Shown: positions 1-7,620 of the stretch, in pieces
Layout: every line of letters begins with the position of its first letter
How positions within the stretch are numbered: position 1 is the first letter of the stretch
NCBI RefSeq assembly: GCF_003031405.1
Contig: NZ_CP020469.1
Coordinates: forward strand, 558,001-622,000
DNA: 64,000 nt
Direction: 5' to 3'
Source of the DNA: Halomonas sp. 'Soap Lake #6'
Lineage (GTDB): Bacteria > Pseudomonadota > Gammaproteobacteria > Pseudomonadales > Halomonadaceae
Position numbers and translations under genes: made by a program
Notes under the pieces: generated by a model
Seen by the model: the letters and a program-made list of their open reading frames with translations, nothing else
Database searches by the model: none
Told to the model about the DNA's origin: nothing

Positions 1-239
1 AGTTCACGAATTTTGCTAACGGAAAGCTCGGTGGTAAAAGCGCCACGGTGAGCATAAAACTCCACTAGCCCTTCTGACTCGAGGGTTAGCAAGGCTTCTC
101 TAACAGGGATACGGCTGACATCATAGTCGCTGGCTAGGGCGTCCTGACGAAGTTGAGTACCGCCCTTGAACTCACCGCCAAGGATACGTTTGCGTAAGTC
201 GTCGGCGACGAAGTGCGCTCGTGTTTTGAATGTCGCCAT
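1..239 (-). CDS. GntR family (FadR-type) transcriptional regulator, N-terminal part, cut by window edge
   Basis: The reading frame starts at an ATG at 239 and stays open to position 1, giving about 79 residues of an N-terminal winged-helix domain. Typical GntR features are visible: a helix rich in Arg/Leu (DDLRKRILGGEF), then the recognition region with DVSRIPVREALLTLESEGL, then the wing with HRGAFTTEL. The ligand-binding part, probably FCD, lies outside the window. It stands directly downstream of the hydroxyproline operon on the same strand, and the same 11-bp element precedes both. I therefore infer that it is the operon's local regulator. The effector is unknown from sequence. Confidence 0.85.
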   Translation of the reverse strand, partial: MATFKTRAHFVADDLRKRILGGEFKGGTQLRQDALASDYDVSRIPVREALLTLESEGLVEFYAHRGAFTTELSVSKIRE

Positions 240-271
240 GGTTCACGTTCATCCTGAAAGTTAATTTGCAC

Positions 272-282
272 ATTTTATACAA
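272..282 (-). promoter_or_regulatory. Candidate operator/-10 element before gntR
   Basis: On the minus strand this reads TTGTATAAAAT and lies about 33 bases before the gntR start. The same 11 bases recur at 5216-5226 before the hydroxyproline operon. The element contains a TATAAA-like -10 hexamer and half of a TTGTATACAA-type palindrome, a shape often seen for FCD-type GntR operators. It may be a regulator site, a -10 box, or both. Confidence 0.4.
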
Positions 283-372
283 ACCTTTATAGATGTCCAT
301 GGCTGGTAGTTGAATGGTCGGTAGTTGAACCGTTGAACTGTTGATTAGCTCGCATGGCTCTATGCATGATGC

Positions 373-397
373 GCCGCTCTCCTCAGAGGAGAGCGGC
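373..397 (-). terminator. Hairpin after the hydroxyproline operon
   Basis: An 11-bp perfect stem (373-383 with 387-397, GCCGCTCTCCT) closes a 3-base loop, 16 bases after the stop of the semialdehyde dehydrogenase gene. No T-run follows on either strand. It may act as a 3' end stabiliser or a weak terminator separating the operon from gntR. Confidence 0.45.
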
Positions 398-412
398 ACA
401 AACTCCTATTGA

Positions 413-1990
413 TCAGCCTTCACGTTCTCCATTAACCAGGCGCTTAAGTGACAGTGGGTTGCTATGCTGCAATGCCTCTGGCAAAAGTGCATCCGGTAGA
501 TCTTGATAACAAATAGGGCGTAAAAAGCGAAAAATAGCTGCGGTACCGACAGACGTGGTGCGCGAGTCTGACGTTGCTGGGAAAGGGCCACCATGGACCA
601 TGGCATCGCAAACTTCGACGCCTGTTGGCCAGCCATTGACGAGTAGCCGGCCCGCTTTACGTTCCAAAATTGGCAGCAGGTTGCGAGCAACTTCCTGATC
701 GGCATCCTCCAACTGAAGGGTTGCGGTCAGCTGGCCTTCAAGCGCCTCCGCGACGCGCTGAACCTCGTTCTGGTCTTGGCATTCCACTACCAGCGACAAC
801 GCGCCAAAAACTTCTTCCTGCAGCGTTTTCTCAGCCAGAAAATGAGCAGCAGAGGTTACAAAAAGAGCTGTTTGGCATTGATTTGGGCCAGTTCCTTTTT
901 GACCGCAAGCTACTTCGTGGACTTTACCTGTCGAGATGAGGGCTTGCACACCGTTGGTGTAGGCTTGATGAATGCCGGGCGTAAGCATGGTTTGAGCGCT
1001 GCTGCTCTCGACCGCTTGACGTGCCGCTGCAATGAACGCGTCTAGCCCCTTAGACTTTACTGCAATGACTAACCCAGGATTAGTACAAAACTGGCCAGCT
1101 CCCATATTCAACGAGCTAATGAATTCTGCCCCCATGCTGGCACCACGTGACTCCAATGCCGCTGGTAGAGGGAATACTGGATTGATGGAGCTCATTTCAG
1201 CATAGAAAGGGATTGGCTCAGGGCGCGACTGTGCCGTTTTCCATAGTGCCAAGCCGCCGCTGCGGGAGCCAGTAAACCCGGCAGCTTTGATGTAAGGGTG
1301 CGCAACCAGTGCTTGCCCAACCTCACGGCCAGAGCCGAAAATTAGCGAAAATACACCTTCGGGAAGGTCACACCGCTTGACGGCAGTTTGAATCGCACGC
1401 CCTACTAATTCGCTGGTTCCTGGATGTGCGGAGTGGGCCTTGACGACAACGGGACATCCCGCCGCTAACGCTGATGCGGTATCGCCGCCGGCAACGGAGA
1501 AAGCCAGCGGAAAATTGCTTGCACCAAAAACAGCGACTGGGCCAAGCGCGATATGGCGTTGACGCAAATCGGCGCGCGGCATGGGCTGACGATTAGGCAT
1601 GGCCGGATCAATTCGAACATCTAGCCATTCACCATTGCGTAGGGTTTTTGCAAATAAACGTAGTTGGTTACAAGTTCGTCCTTTCTCCCCTTGAATCCTG
1701 GCTTGAGGAAGGCCAGATTCGGCCACTGCTCGGTTAATCAGTGTTTCTCCGAGCGCTTCTATTTCATCTGCAATGGTTTCGAGAAACTGTGCCCGTGCTT
1801 CCAGCTGCGTTTCGCGATAGCTGTCAAATGAATGCCAAGCTAGCTCGCAGGCCCTTTCTACCTCTGCCTGAGAGCCACCTAAATAAGCGGGTTCAAGACG
1901 TTCATTATTCGCTGGATTGATTGCGTAAATGGCGTCACGAGAGCCTTGTACTGCTTGTTGGCCAATCAGCATTTTGCCTTGCAATGTCAT
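413..1990 (-). CDS. Alpha-ketoglutarate semialdehyde (2,5-dioxovalerate) dehydrogenase
   Basis: An NAD(P)-dependent aldehyde dehydrogenase that would oxidise 2-ketoglutarate semialdehyde to 2-ketoglutarate, the last step of hydroxyproline breakdown. With the start at 1990 the protein has 525 residues, the usual size of this subfamily. GASNFP (near residue 156) is the cofactor loop, Glu265 lies in FYAEMSS, and the nucleophile is Cys302 in [10 protein letters not shown]. The MSSINPVF and GQFCTNPG signatures are those of the ketoglutarate-semialdehyde type rather than generic ALDH. I chose the ATG at 1990 because GGAG stands 7 bases before it and family proteins begin MxxxGxMLIG. An in-frame ATG at 2044 overlaps the previous stop as ATGA and would add 18 unusual residues. 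Confidence 0.9.
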   Translation of the reverse strand: MTLQGKMLIGQQAVQGSRDAIYAINPANNERLEPAYLGGSQAEVERACELAWHSFDSYRETQLEARAQFLETIADEIEALGETLINRAVAESGLPQARIQGEKGRTCNQLRLFAKTLRNGEWLDVRIDPAMPNRQPMPRADLRQRHIALGPVAVFGASNFPLAFSVAGGDTASALAAGCPVVVKAHSAHPGTSELVGRAIQTAVKRCDLPEGVFSLIFGSGREVGQALVAHPYIKAAGFTGSRSGGLALWKTAQSRPEPIPFYAEMSSINPVFPLPAALESRGASMGAEFISSLNMGAGQFCTNPGLVIAVKSKGLDAFIAAARQAVESSSAQTMLTPGIHQAYTNGVQALISTGKVHEVACGQKGTGPNQCQTALFVTSAAHFLAEKTLQEEVFGALSLVVECQDQNEVQRVAEALEGQLTATLQLEDADQEVARNLLPILERKAGRLLVNGWPTGVEVCDAMVHGGPFPATSDSRTTSVGTAAIFRFLRPICYQDLPDALLPEALQHSNPLSLKRLVNGEREG

Positions 1991-2040
1991 GCTCGTCTCC
2001 GTCGTTAGAATAACGCTAATGGTAGGTAAGAAAAGAGCCG

Positions 2041-3051
2041 TCATAATCGCGCTAGGCGTGACAACTCCTGATATAGAGACTCTGGAATTGAAATGCCTTC
2101 TTTTTGAGTGCGTTGCCGTGCCGTATATCGTCGTTGGGAGGGTAAGCGGGCGCCCTGGGCTATGATCGACGAGAACAGATCTTCAGCACGGGCCATATAA
2201 TCCTCGAGCGTACTTCCCAGAAAGCGTTCAGGATCCATAGCGAGTATGAGTTCGCCGTGATAGGGGGAAGCTCCGGCTCCTTCGTCATATGCTAGTGATT
2301 CAGCGCTGGTTAAGTCACCGATGAGTGGGCCAGCAATAAGCTCAATCATGATAGATAAGGCAGAGCCTTTATGGCCGCCAAAGGTAAGGAGTGCGCCGTC
2401 TAATACGTCAGCAGGATTTTGGCTATGCTGCCCTAAACGGTCGATACCCCAGCCCTCGGGAATGGGCTTATTTTCACGATGATGGAGCTCGATATCACCG
2501 CGAGCAATTGCACTGGTAGCAAAGTCGAAGATAAATGGTGGTTGACCATTGGGACGCGGCCAGCCAAAGGCCAGCGGATTTGTACCCAGTAATGGTCGAT
2601 TGCCCCCAGCGGGTGCCACCCAGGCGTGGCTGGGATTACAGGCCAGCGCTACCAGCCCCTGGTCTGTGATAGCTTCAATCTCAACCCATAAGGCTGAAAA
2701 ATGTACGCAGTGATTGATGGCAAGCGCGGCAATTCCTTGCTCACGCGCTTTTGCCGTTAAAATGGGTAAGCCAGCCTCGAAGGCAAGTTGCGAAAAGCCT
2801 CCTTTGGCATCAACCCGTACGATGCCTGGGGCGTGGTCGTGCACTTCTGGCTGAGCATTGGCGACCACTTTTCCTGCCGCTAGCGTTTTAACGCAGTTGA
2901 GTAAACGGTACAGGCCATGTGAATGACACTCGTCGCGTTGCCCCGCTATCACTGCTTGAGATAGGGCGTGTGTCTGTTCTTGATTGAAGCCCTGGGCGTT
3001 GAGCACTGCTTTTGCCAGTATCTCGGCTTCCTCCAGACTCATACGGTGCAT
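2041..3051 (-). CDS. Ldh2/MDH2-family NAD(P)H-dependent oxidoreductase (likely delta1-pyrroline-2-carboxylate reductase)
   Basis: A 336-residue member of the malate/L-lactate dehydrogenase-2 family, which includes DpkA-type reductases of cyclic imino acids. Visible family features are the substrate-site stretch [12 protein letters not shown] near residue 130, the cofactor stretch [15 protein letters not shown], and [13 protein letters not shown]. In several bacteria a homologue sits with hydroxyproline genes and reduces delta1-pyrroline-2-carboxylate to L-proline, and the placement here suggests the same. The start at 3051 has AGGAG at good spacing, so the internal ATG at 3042 is less likely. 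A different 2-oxo-acid or imino-acid substrate cannot be excluded. Confidence 0.82.
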   Translation of the reverse strand: MHRMSLEEAEILAKAVLNAQGFNQEQTHALSQAVIAGQRDECHSHGLYRLLNCVKTLAAGKVVANAQPEVHDHAPGIVRVDAKGGFSQLAFEAGLPILTAKAREQGIAALAINHCVHFSALWVEIEAITDQGLVALACNPSHAWVAPAGGNRPLLGTNPLAFGWPRPNGQPPFIFDFATSAIARGDIELHHRENKPIPEGWGIDRLGQHSQNPADVLDGALLTFGGHKGSALSIMIELIAGPLIGDLTSAESLAYDEGAGASPYHGELILAMDPERFLGSTLEDYMARAEDLFSSIIAQGARLPSQRRYTARQRTQKEGISIPESLYQELSRLARL

Positions 3052-3076
3052 GAGTAACTCCTACCAAAGAGAGTTC

Positions 3077-3103
3077 GCTCCAGCACATTAGCTGTGCTGG
3101 AGC
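3077..3103. other. Perfect 11-bp stem hairpin inside the operon
   Basis: Stem GCTCCAGCACA (3077-3087) pairs with 3093-3103 around a TTAGC loop, between the deaminase stop and the Ldh2-type gene. There is no T-run, so an mRNA-processing or stabilising role is more likely than termination. Confidence 0.5.
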
Positions 3104-3144
3104 AGTCGGCTGCTAAGCGGCAAAAAATTGTGTACCACTGAGCC

Positions 3145-4092
3145 TTAGATGTTTTCTAAGGAAGCAGACCAATTGGCATACCAGGTACGGAACAAGGCGT
3201 ATTGAGATTCCACATAGTGACGCTGGGCATCGCTCAGAGTGTCAGTTTCATTGAAGTGGAGGGAGTACTCGGAGTCCCCGTTGAGTACCATTAAATGTTT
3301 GTAATAGAGAACTAAGTCGCCGCCCTCATCGAAGGAGGAGAGAACTCCCAGCGCTTCCTCAAGCTCTTTGGCTAAACGGCGTGCTTCGACATTACCTTGC
3401 GCAGCTTTTTTACTAAGAGCGACGAGCTGGAGTACCTCGCGGGGGAGAGCATTGCCAATGCCGGTGATGGCACCGGTGGCGCCACAGTTGACGAAACCAT
3501 GGTAGACAGTCGTGTCTACACCTACCATCAAGGTGACATCTTCATCCTGGGAGGTAATGTTTTCCGCAGCGTAGCGTAGGTCATCGGCACCGCCAAACTC
3601 TTTGAAGCCTATTAGGTTTGGGTAACGATGACGCAGCTCAAAGAAGAGGTCTGCACGCGTCGCGAAACCGTAGTAGGGGCTGTTATAAATGACGGCGGGC
3701 AGCTTAGGCGCTGCTTCTAAAATGGCTGAGAAATGAGCTTTTTGTGCCGCTACTGAGGTGCCCCGTGAGAGCACGCGCGGAATAACCATCAGACCATGGG
3801 CTCCCACTTTAGCAGCGTGAGCTGCATGGGATACGGCCTCTTTGGTATTTACTGCGCCAGTACCCACGATGGTCGGTATGCCTGCTTGAACTAAACGGGC
3901 GACTCCTTCTTGGCGCTGTGCTTCGCTTAACAGTGGCCAATCGCCCATAGAGCCGCAGTACACGACGCCACTCATACCGATATCTATTAACTCACGACCT
4001 TTAGCAACCAGAGCATCGAAGTCCGGTTGACGGTCCGCATTACAGGGGGTCATTAACGCAGGGATGCAGCCTGTAAAAATGTTATCGCTCAT
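3145..4092 (-). CDS. DHDPS/NAL-family lyase, probable delta1-pyrroline-4-hydroxy-2-carboxylate deaminase
   Basis: A 315-residue class I aldolase-fold protein of the dihydrodipicolinate synthase family. The Schiff-base lysine is Lys164 in LIGFKEFGG, the tyrosine motif is YNSPYYG (136-142), and the N-terminal strand is GCIPALMTPC. In hydroxyproline catabolism the homologue (LhpC type) deaminates and dehydrates delta1-pyrroline-4-hydroxy-2-carboxylate to 2-ketoglutarate semialdehyde, the substrate of the dehydrogenase encoded downstream. AAGGAAA precedes the ATG at 4092. Family members act on many keto acids, so the specific reaction rests on the neighbouring epimerase and semialdehyde dehydrogenase. 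Confidence 0.85.
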   Translation of the reverse strand: MSDNIFTGCIPALMTPCNADRQPDFDALVAKGRELIDIGMSGVVYCGSMGDWPLLSEAQRQEGVARLVQAGIPTIVGTGAVNTKEAVSHAAHAAKVGAHGLMVIPRVLSRGTSVAAQKAHFSAILEAAPKLPAVIYNSPYYGFATRADLFFELRHRYPNLIGFKEFGGADDLRYAAENITSQDEDVTLMVGVDTTVYHGFVNCGATGAITGIGNALPREVLQLVALSKKAAQGNVEARRLAKELEEALGVLSSFDEGGDLVLYYKHLMVLNGDSEYSLHFNETDTLSDAQRHYVESQYALFRTWYANWSASLENI

Positions 4093-4130
4093 TGTTTTTC
4101 CTTTCGGTTGGTGTTGTCAGTACTCACATC

Positions 4131-4162
4131 AGCACCGAGCTGATAGTGGAGTAATCGGTGCT
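4131..4162. other. Inverted repeat between epimerase and deaminase genes
   Basis: AGCACCGA (4131-4138) pairs with TCGGTGCT (4155-4162) across a 16-base loop in the 109-bp gap. It is one of three intergenic inverted repeats in this operon. There is no T-run. Confidence 0.35.
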
Positions 4163-4201
4163 GCTTGGTTAATGAAGAATCAGGGCGAGTGAGTCGCGTG
4201 C

Positions 4202-5137
4202 TTACACGTCAGAAATGCCCCAGGCAAACGGATCCTGTTCATCAATAAGTAGGGTGGCATCTGCACTTAGGTAGGCTCGCCCCTTGATATAGGGGCGGAT
4301 GCCACTGCCTTCCCATTCATAGTGTCCTTCGAACTGGCTGCCACAAATACTGGCTTGTACCCAGGTCTCTCCTGGCGATAATTTTCCATCTGCCGCTAGG
4401 CAAGCCAGTTTGGCACTGGTGCCGGTACCACAAGGGGAGCGGTCATATGCTTTGCCGGGGCAAAGCACAAAGTTACGACTATCGGCTGCCTCGTCCTCTG
4501 TGAAGAGCTCAATATGATCGATTAGCCCGCCATCCTCGCCAGTAATCGAGGCAGCTTCGAGTGCCTGGCGTACGGCCCAGGTGAATTCGGTTAGCTTTTC
4601 GGTGTTATCAAGCGTTAGCGATTGGCCATGCTGACTGATAAGGAAGAACCAATTGCCTCCCCAAGCGATATCCCCATGCAGAAGCCCATATCCAGGCACT
4701 TCAACAGGGACTTGCTGGCGATAGCGATAAGAAAGGACATTCCGGACAGTAACGGCACCGTCGTTGTGAAGGGTTGCACTAATAGGACCAACGGGAGTGT
4801 CTATTTTATGGGCGCCGGGTTCTATAAGGCCTTGATAATGCAAGGATGCGACGAGCCCGATAGTACCGTGACCGCACATGCCCAGATATCCCGAGTTGTT
4901 AAAGAATATGACCCCGCAAGTTGCATCTGGTGACTCCGGCGCACAATAAAGCGCTCCCACCAACACATCATGCCCACGTGGCTCCAACATACAGGCGCGC
5001 CGCCATTGGTCATGAGAAGTACGCAGCGCTTCACATTTTTCTGCCATGGTTGCGCCAGGCAGAGTTGGGAATCCCTTCATTACCAGCCGTGTGGGTTCAC
5101 CTGCTGTATGAGAGTCGATGATATGCACTCGTTTCAT
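4202..5137 (-). CDS. 4-hydroxyproline 2-epimerase (proline racemase family)
   Basis: A 311-residue proline-racemase-fold enzyme that interconverts trans-4-hydroxy-L-proline and cis-4-hydroxy-D-proline. Both catalytic cysteines are present: Cys88 in MCGHGTIG and Cys236 in [11 protein letters not shown]. This marks a racemase/epimerase and argues against trans-3-hydroxyproline dehydratase, which has Thr at the second site. It is the first gene of the minus-strand operon, with a promoter-like region near 5216. The flavin dehydrogenase that normally oxidises D-hydroxyproline is not in this window, so it must be encoded elsewhere. Confidence 0.9.
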   Translation of the reverse strand: MKRVHIIDSHTAGEPTRLVMKGFPTLPGATMAEKCEALRTSHDQWRRACMLEPRGHDVLVGALYCAPESPDATCGVIFFNNSGYLGMCGHGTIGLVASLHYQGLIEPGAHKIDTPVGPISATLHNDGAVTVRNVLSYRYRQQVPVEVPGYGLLHGDIAWGGNWFFLISQHGQSLTLDNTEKLTEFTWAVRQALEAASITGEDGGLIDHIELFTEDEAADSRNFVLCPGKAYDRSPCGTGTSAKLACLAADGKLSPGETWVQASICGSQFEGHYEWEGSGIRPYIKGRAYLSADATLLIDEQDPFAWGISDV

Positions 5138-5209
5138 GGAACACCTGTGATTGTTTTGTCCTGGTGATCAACGCTGGCGCTACAGTGGATGTCAGCATCA
5201 ATTGGTAGT

Positions 5210-5250
5210 TTTTATATTTTATACAATTTTTGAGGGCATTTGAAAAGTGT
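5210..5250 (-). promoter_or_regulatory. Promoter and candidate GntR operator of the hydroxyproline operon
   Basis: On the minus strand, TTTCAA, 16 bases and TATAAA resemble -35 and -10 boxes. The -10 is embedded in TTGTATAAAAT (5216-5226), the same 11 bases found before gntR. The site lies about 80 bases before the epimerase start, so a regulator bound here would block the promoter. This is inferred from position and identity only. Confidence 0.4.
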
Positions 5251-5596
5251 CACGTAAAAAAACGCTATCTTCTAAAAGGGCTAGCAAAGGAGAGGTAGGT
5301 AGCGGTGCTACTTCAGTACGCCTGATAGAGCTAATCTGTCTGGGTGTTCGGTCCTAAGGCGATTAATGATATTGATCACTAGGTGGGGTGTTAACCGATA
5401 GGGCCAACCAAGCGCGTAAACTTGGGAGTGTTAAGGAGCTTAATGTGAGGCTCAGGCTAGGTGGAAGCCCCTCAGCATGCACGCCTTACTGAGAGGAGCT
5501 GGCTTACAGACAGTGGTGGAAGTCATGAAATAGTGCTGAGCGCAAGTGAGAGAGTAACTCTTCTACTCAAATGTTTCGTCAAGCCCGATTGCTTAA
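5251..5596. other. Non-coding gap between hydroxyproline operon and Fe-S protein gene
   Basis: About 345 bases without a believable gene. I see short imperfect inverted repeats (for example CTCAG near 5473 with CTGAG near 5490) that could end transcription of the Fe-S protein gene, but no T-run and no RNA that I recognise. Confidence 0.4.
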
Positions 5597-6502
5597 TTAG
5601 TCACCCGCTCTAGGCTGTATTATCCGCCAAACATTCCTTTCAGTGGGGCCTTGTTCAAGGTCGGCGCAGGTGTCTACCCGCATGATGGTGGTGGCTTGGC
5701 AACGCATGCTGAGTTGGCCTTGAGCGTTTCCCCGTTGCCACTGCCAGCGTATCAGGCGTTCTTGCTCACTGCCGCTATCATCCAGCAGCGTTAGCTGGGG
5801 TTGGTGTTGATCTGTACTTAGGTGAGTCAGTGCGGCTAGTTCTGCACACTGCTGAGCGGGTGTGAACTGAGAATTTCCTCGGTAGCTGGGCAGGTACCGC
5901 TGGCCGTTCGCTTCTGTTTGCAGGAAGGGGAGTGCTTGTGCTGGGGTGACACGGCCGTATTTGCGAACATTGGGAAGCAGGATAAGGCTGGCGGCGAGCC
6001 TGCAACCCCCCAGGTGGCTGCTTTCCCATACCTCAAAGGGTAAGCAGTGGTCAGCTACTGCTTGGGCAAGTGCCTTATAGGTTTGGTAGCCGTATTTAGC
6101 GCAACATTTATCTTTTTTGCCGTGGGTGCAGCAGAGCAATAGGTCAGTTTCTAGCGAGGGCTGCTCCCAAGCAGCCAAGCTGCTGTCTGTTTGCAGGGCG
6201 CTTAAAAAGTTTTCCAACTGGTGGCGCATGACCTGAAAGCGCCGCCGTTCTGGCATAAGAAACACCTGATGCTGGTGTTTATCCATGCTCGGTTGCTGAA
6301 TCAGATTAACCCGTCGGCCGCTATCGGCAATGGCGTTTAGCGCCTGTTTCAATGCGCCGTCCATATCGCTGGCGTGGCGCATGCTGCGTAGCCATTTTGA
6401 ACGCGGCCAACTGATTAGCAAATTGCGTTCAGCATGAGCGGCGCTGCCCGCTAATGGATCATCCTGCTCGCGGCTGAGGTCGGCACAGAAGGTGTGGCTC
6501 AT
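5597..6502 (-). CDS. Sucrase/ferredoxin-like family Fe-S protein
   Basis: A 301-residue protein of the Suc_Fer-like (thioredoxin-fold ferredoxin) family. The hallmark CTHGKKDKCC (Cys125, Cys133, Cys134) is followed by SSHLGGCRLAA (His163, Cys167). Related yeast Apd1 binds a [2Fe-2S] cluster through Cys and His in this region. Its start overlaps the stop of the siderophore ABC ATPase as ATGA, so the two are translationally coupled. From that context I infer electron transfer in siderophore-iron release in the cytoplasm. The family's biochemical role in bacteria is poorly established, so this is a hypothesis. Confidence 0.78.
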   Translation of the reverse strand: MSHTFCADLSREQDDPLAGSAAHAERNLLISWPRSKWLRSMRHASDMDGALKQALNAIADSGRRVNLIQQPSMDKHQHQVFLMPERRRFQVMRHQLENFLSALQTDSSLAAWEQPSLETDLLLCCTHGKKDKCCAKYGYQTYKALAQAVADHCLPFEVWESSHLGGCRLAASLILLPNVRKYGRVTPAQALPFLQTEANGQRYLPSYRGNSQFTPAQQCAELAALTHLSTDQHQPQLTLLDDSGSEQERLIRWQWQRGNAQGQLSMRCQATTIMRVDTCADLEQGPTERNVWRIIQPRAGD

Positions 6503-7359
6503 AGCGCAATACGCTCTTCGGGCGCAGCGTGGCGCTGTTCTGCTATCGTCTGTTTATAGGGAACACATACTGGGCAACCGCTAACAGGATCTTGGAGCAC
6601 ATGGGCGTCCAGGTCGAATACACGCTTGAGATTGGCGGCGGTAAATACGTTGCCAGGTGTGCCGCTAGTGACAATGCAGCCATCGCGCATCATCACTAAG
6701 TGGTCGGCGTAGGCGGCGGCCAGGTTTAGGTCGTGGAGTACCAGTAGCAGTGTGCGGCCTTTCTCATGGGCAAGACGTGAAAGCAGCTCCAGCAGATCTA
6801 CCTGCACCTTTAAGTCTAGAAAAGTAGTGGGTTCATCTAATAGGATCAGTTCGGTTTGCTGGGCCAGTACCATGGCAATCCAACAGCGCTGGCGTTGTCC
6901 GCCGGAAAGCGCATCAACATGACGCTCGGCAAACTCAGTGACGTTGGTGTAAGCCATTGCTTCGTGAATGGCATCGGTGTCCTGTTGGGCATTTTTCTGC
7001 CATAAGCCTTGATGCGGGAAACGTCCCATCCCCACTAGCTGTTTTACGCTCAGTCCCTCGGGGGCCACTGGCCCTTGGGGAAGAATGCCCAACCGCTTTG
7101 CCACTTCTCGGGTATTGCTACGGTGAATATCTTTACCATCCAGATAGACATGCCCATCACTTGGCGCCAGCGTACGCGCTAGGGTTTTAAGCAGCGTTGA
7201 CTTGCCGCTGCCGTTTGGCCCGAGTAGCACTGTTAACTTTCCTTCCGCAATGGCGATATCCACGCCATCCAGCACCCGTCGAGAATCATAACCTGCGTGT
7301 AAATTTTCACCCGTAAGACGAGGTGACTGGCCGGAAGGGAGTGGCATGAGTTGGCTCAT
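6499..7359 (-). CDS. Iron-siderophore ABC transporter ATP-binding protein (FecE/FhuC type)
   Basis: A 286-residue ABC ATPase. Walker A is GPNGSGKST, the signature is LSGGQRQR, and Walker B is LILLDEPTTFLDL, followed by the H-loop in LVLHDLN. The C-terminal tail is typical of FepC/FhuC proteins. It would energise the two FecCD permeases encoded at 9798-11839. It is divergent from the receptor gene and separated from the permeases by it, an unusual split. A Fur-like site lies about 31 bases before its start. Confidence 0.92.
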   Translation of the reverse strand: MSQLMPLPSGQSPRLTGENLHAGYDSRRVLDGVDIAIAEGKLTVLLGPNGSGKSTLLKTLARTLAPSDGHVYLDGKDIHRSNTREVAKRLGILPQGPVAPEGLSVKQLVGMGRFPHQGLWQKNAQQDTDAIHEAMAYTNVTEFAERHVDALSGGQRQRCWIAMVLAQQTELILLDEPTTFLDLKVQVDLLELLSRLAHEKGRTLLLVLHDLNLAAAYADHLVMMRDGCIVTSGTPGNVFTAANLKRVFDLDAHVLQDPVSGCPVCVPYKQTIAEQRHAAPEERIAL

Positions 7360-7389
7360 TCAGATTGTCGAAACAGGCAGCACCGTAAG

Positions 7390-7408
7390 ACAAAATATTC
7401 TCATTTTC
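7390..7408 (-). promoter_or_regulatory. Fur-box-like site before the siderophore ATPase gene
   Basis: The minus strand carries AATGAGAAT, an exact half of the AATGAGAATnATTCTCATT-style Fur repeat. By eye about 12 of 19 positions match the classical Fur consensus. Position close to the ATPase start supports iron repression. Confidence 0.5.
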
Positions 7409-7543
7409 AATATTTACTATTTCCCGATGAGCAACAGCCCGCTGGAGAGATATGCCCGAAAGAAAATGCGTGTGAGATAGCAAAAGATAGGGGGTTATCT
7501 CGAACGGTGCGTTCCACTTGGGTAGACCATAGGTAACTTATAT

Positions 7544-7562
7544 GCATAATACAATCGTTATC
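7544..7562 (+). promoter_or_regulatory. Fur-box-like site before the TonB-dependent receptor gene
   Basis: GCATAATACAATCGTTATC matches the 19-bp Fur consensus at about 12 positions, best in the right half (AATCGTTATC). It lies about 60 bases before the receptor start in an AT-rich promoter region. Confidence 0.5.
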
Positions 7563-7620
7563 ATTTGTATATGTATTACGTTTTCCAAGTTTAGTTCACT
7601 CAGTAAGGGATCAAAAGAAG

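Noticed and set aside
4202..5137. Trans-3-hydroxyproline dehydratase
   Set aside because: The second catalytic position is Cys236, not Thr, so epimerase is the better call.
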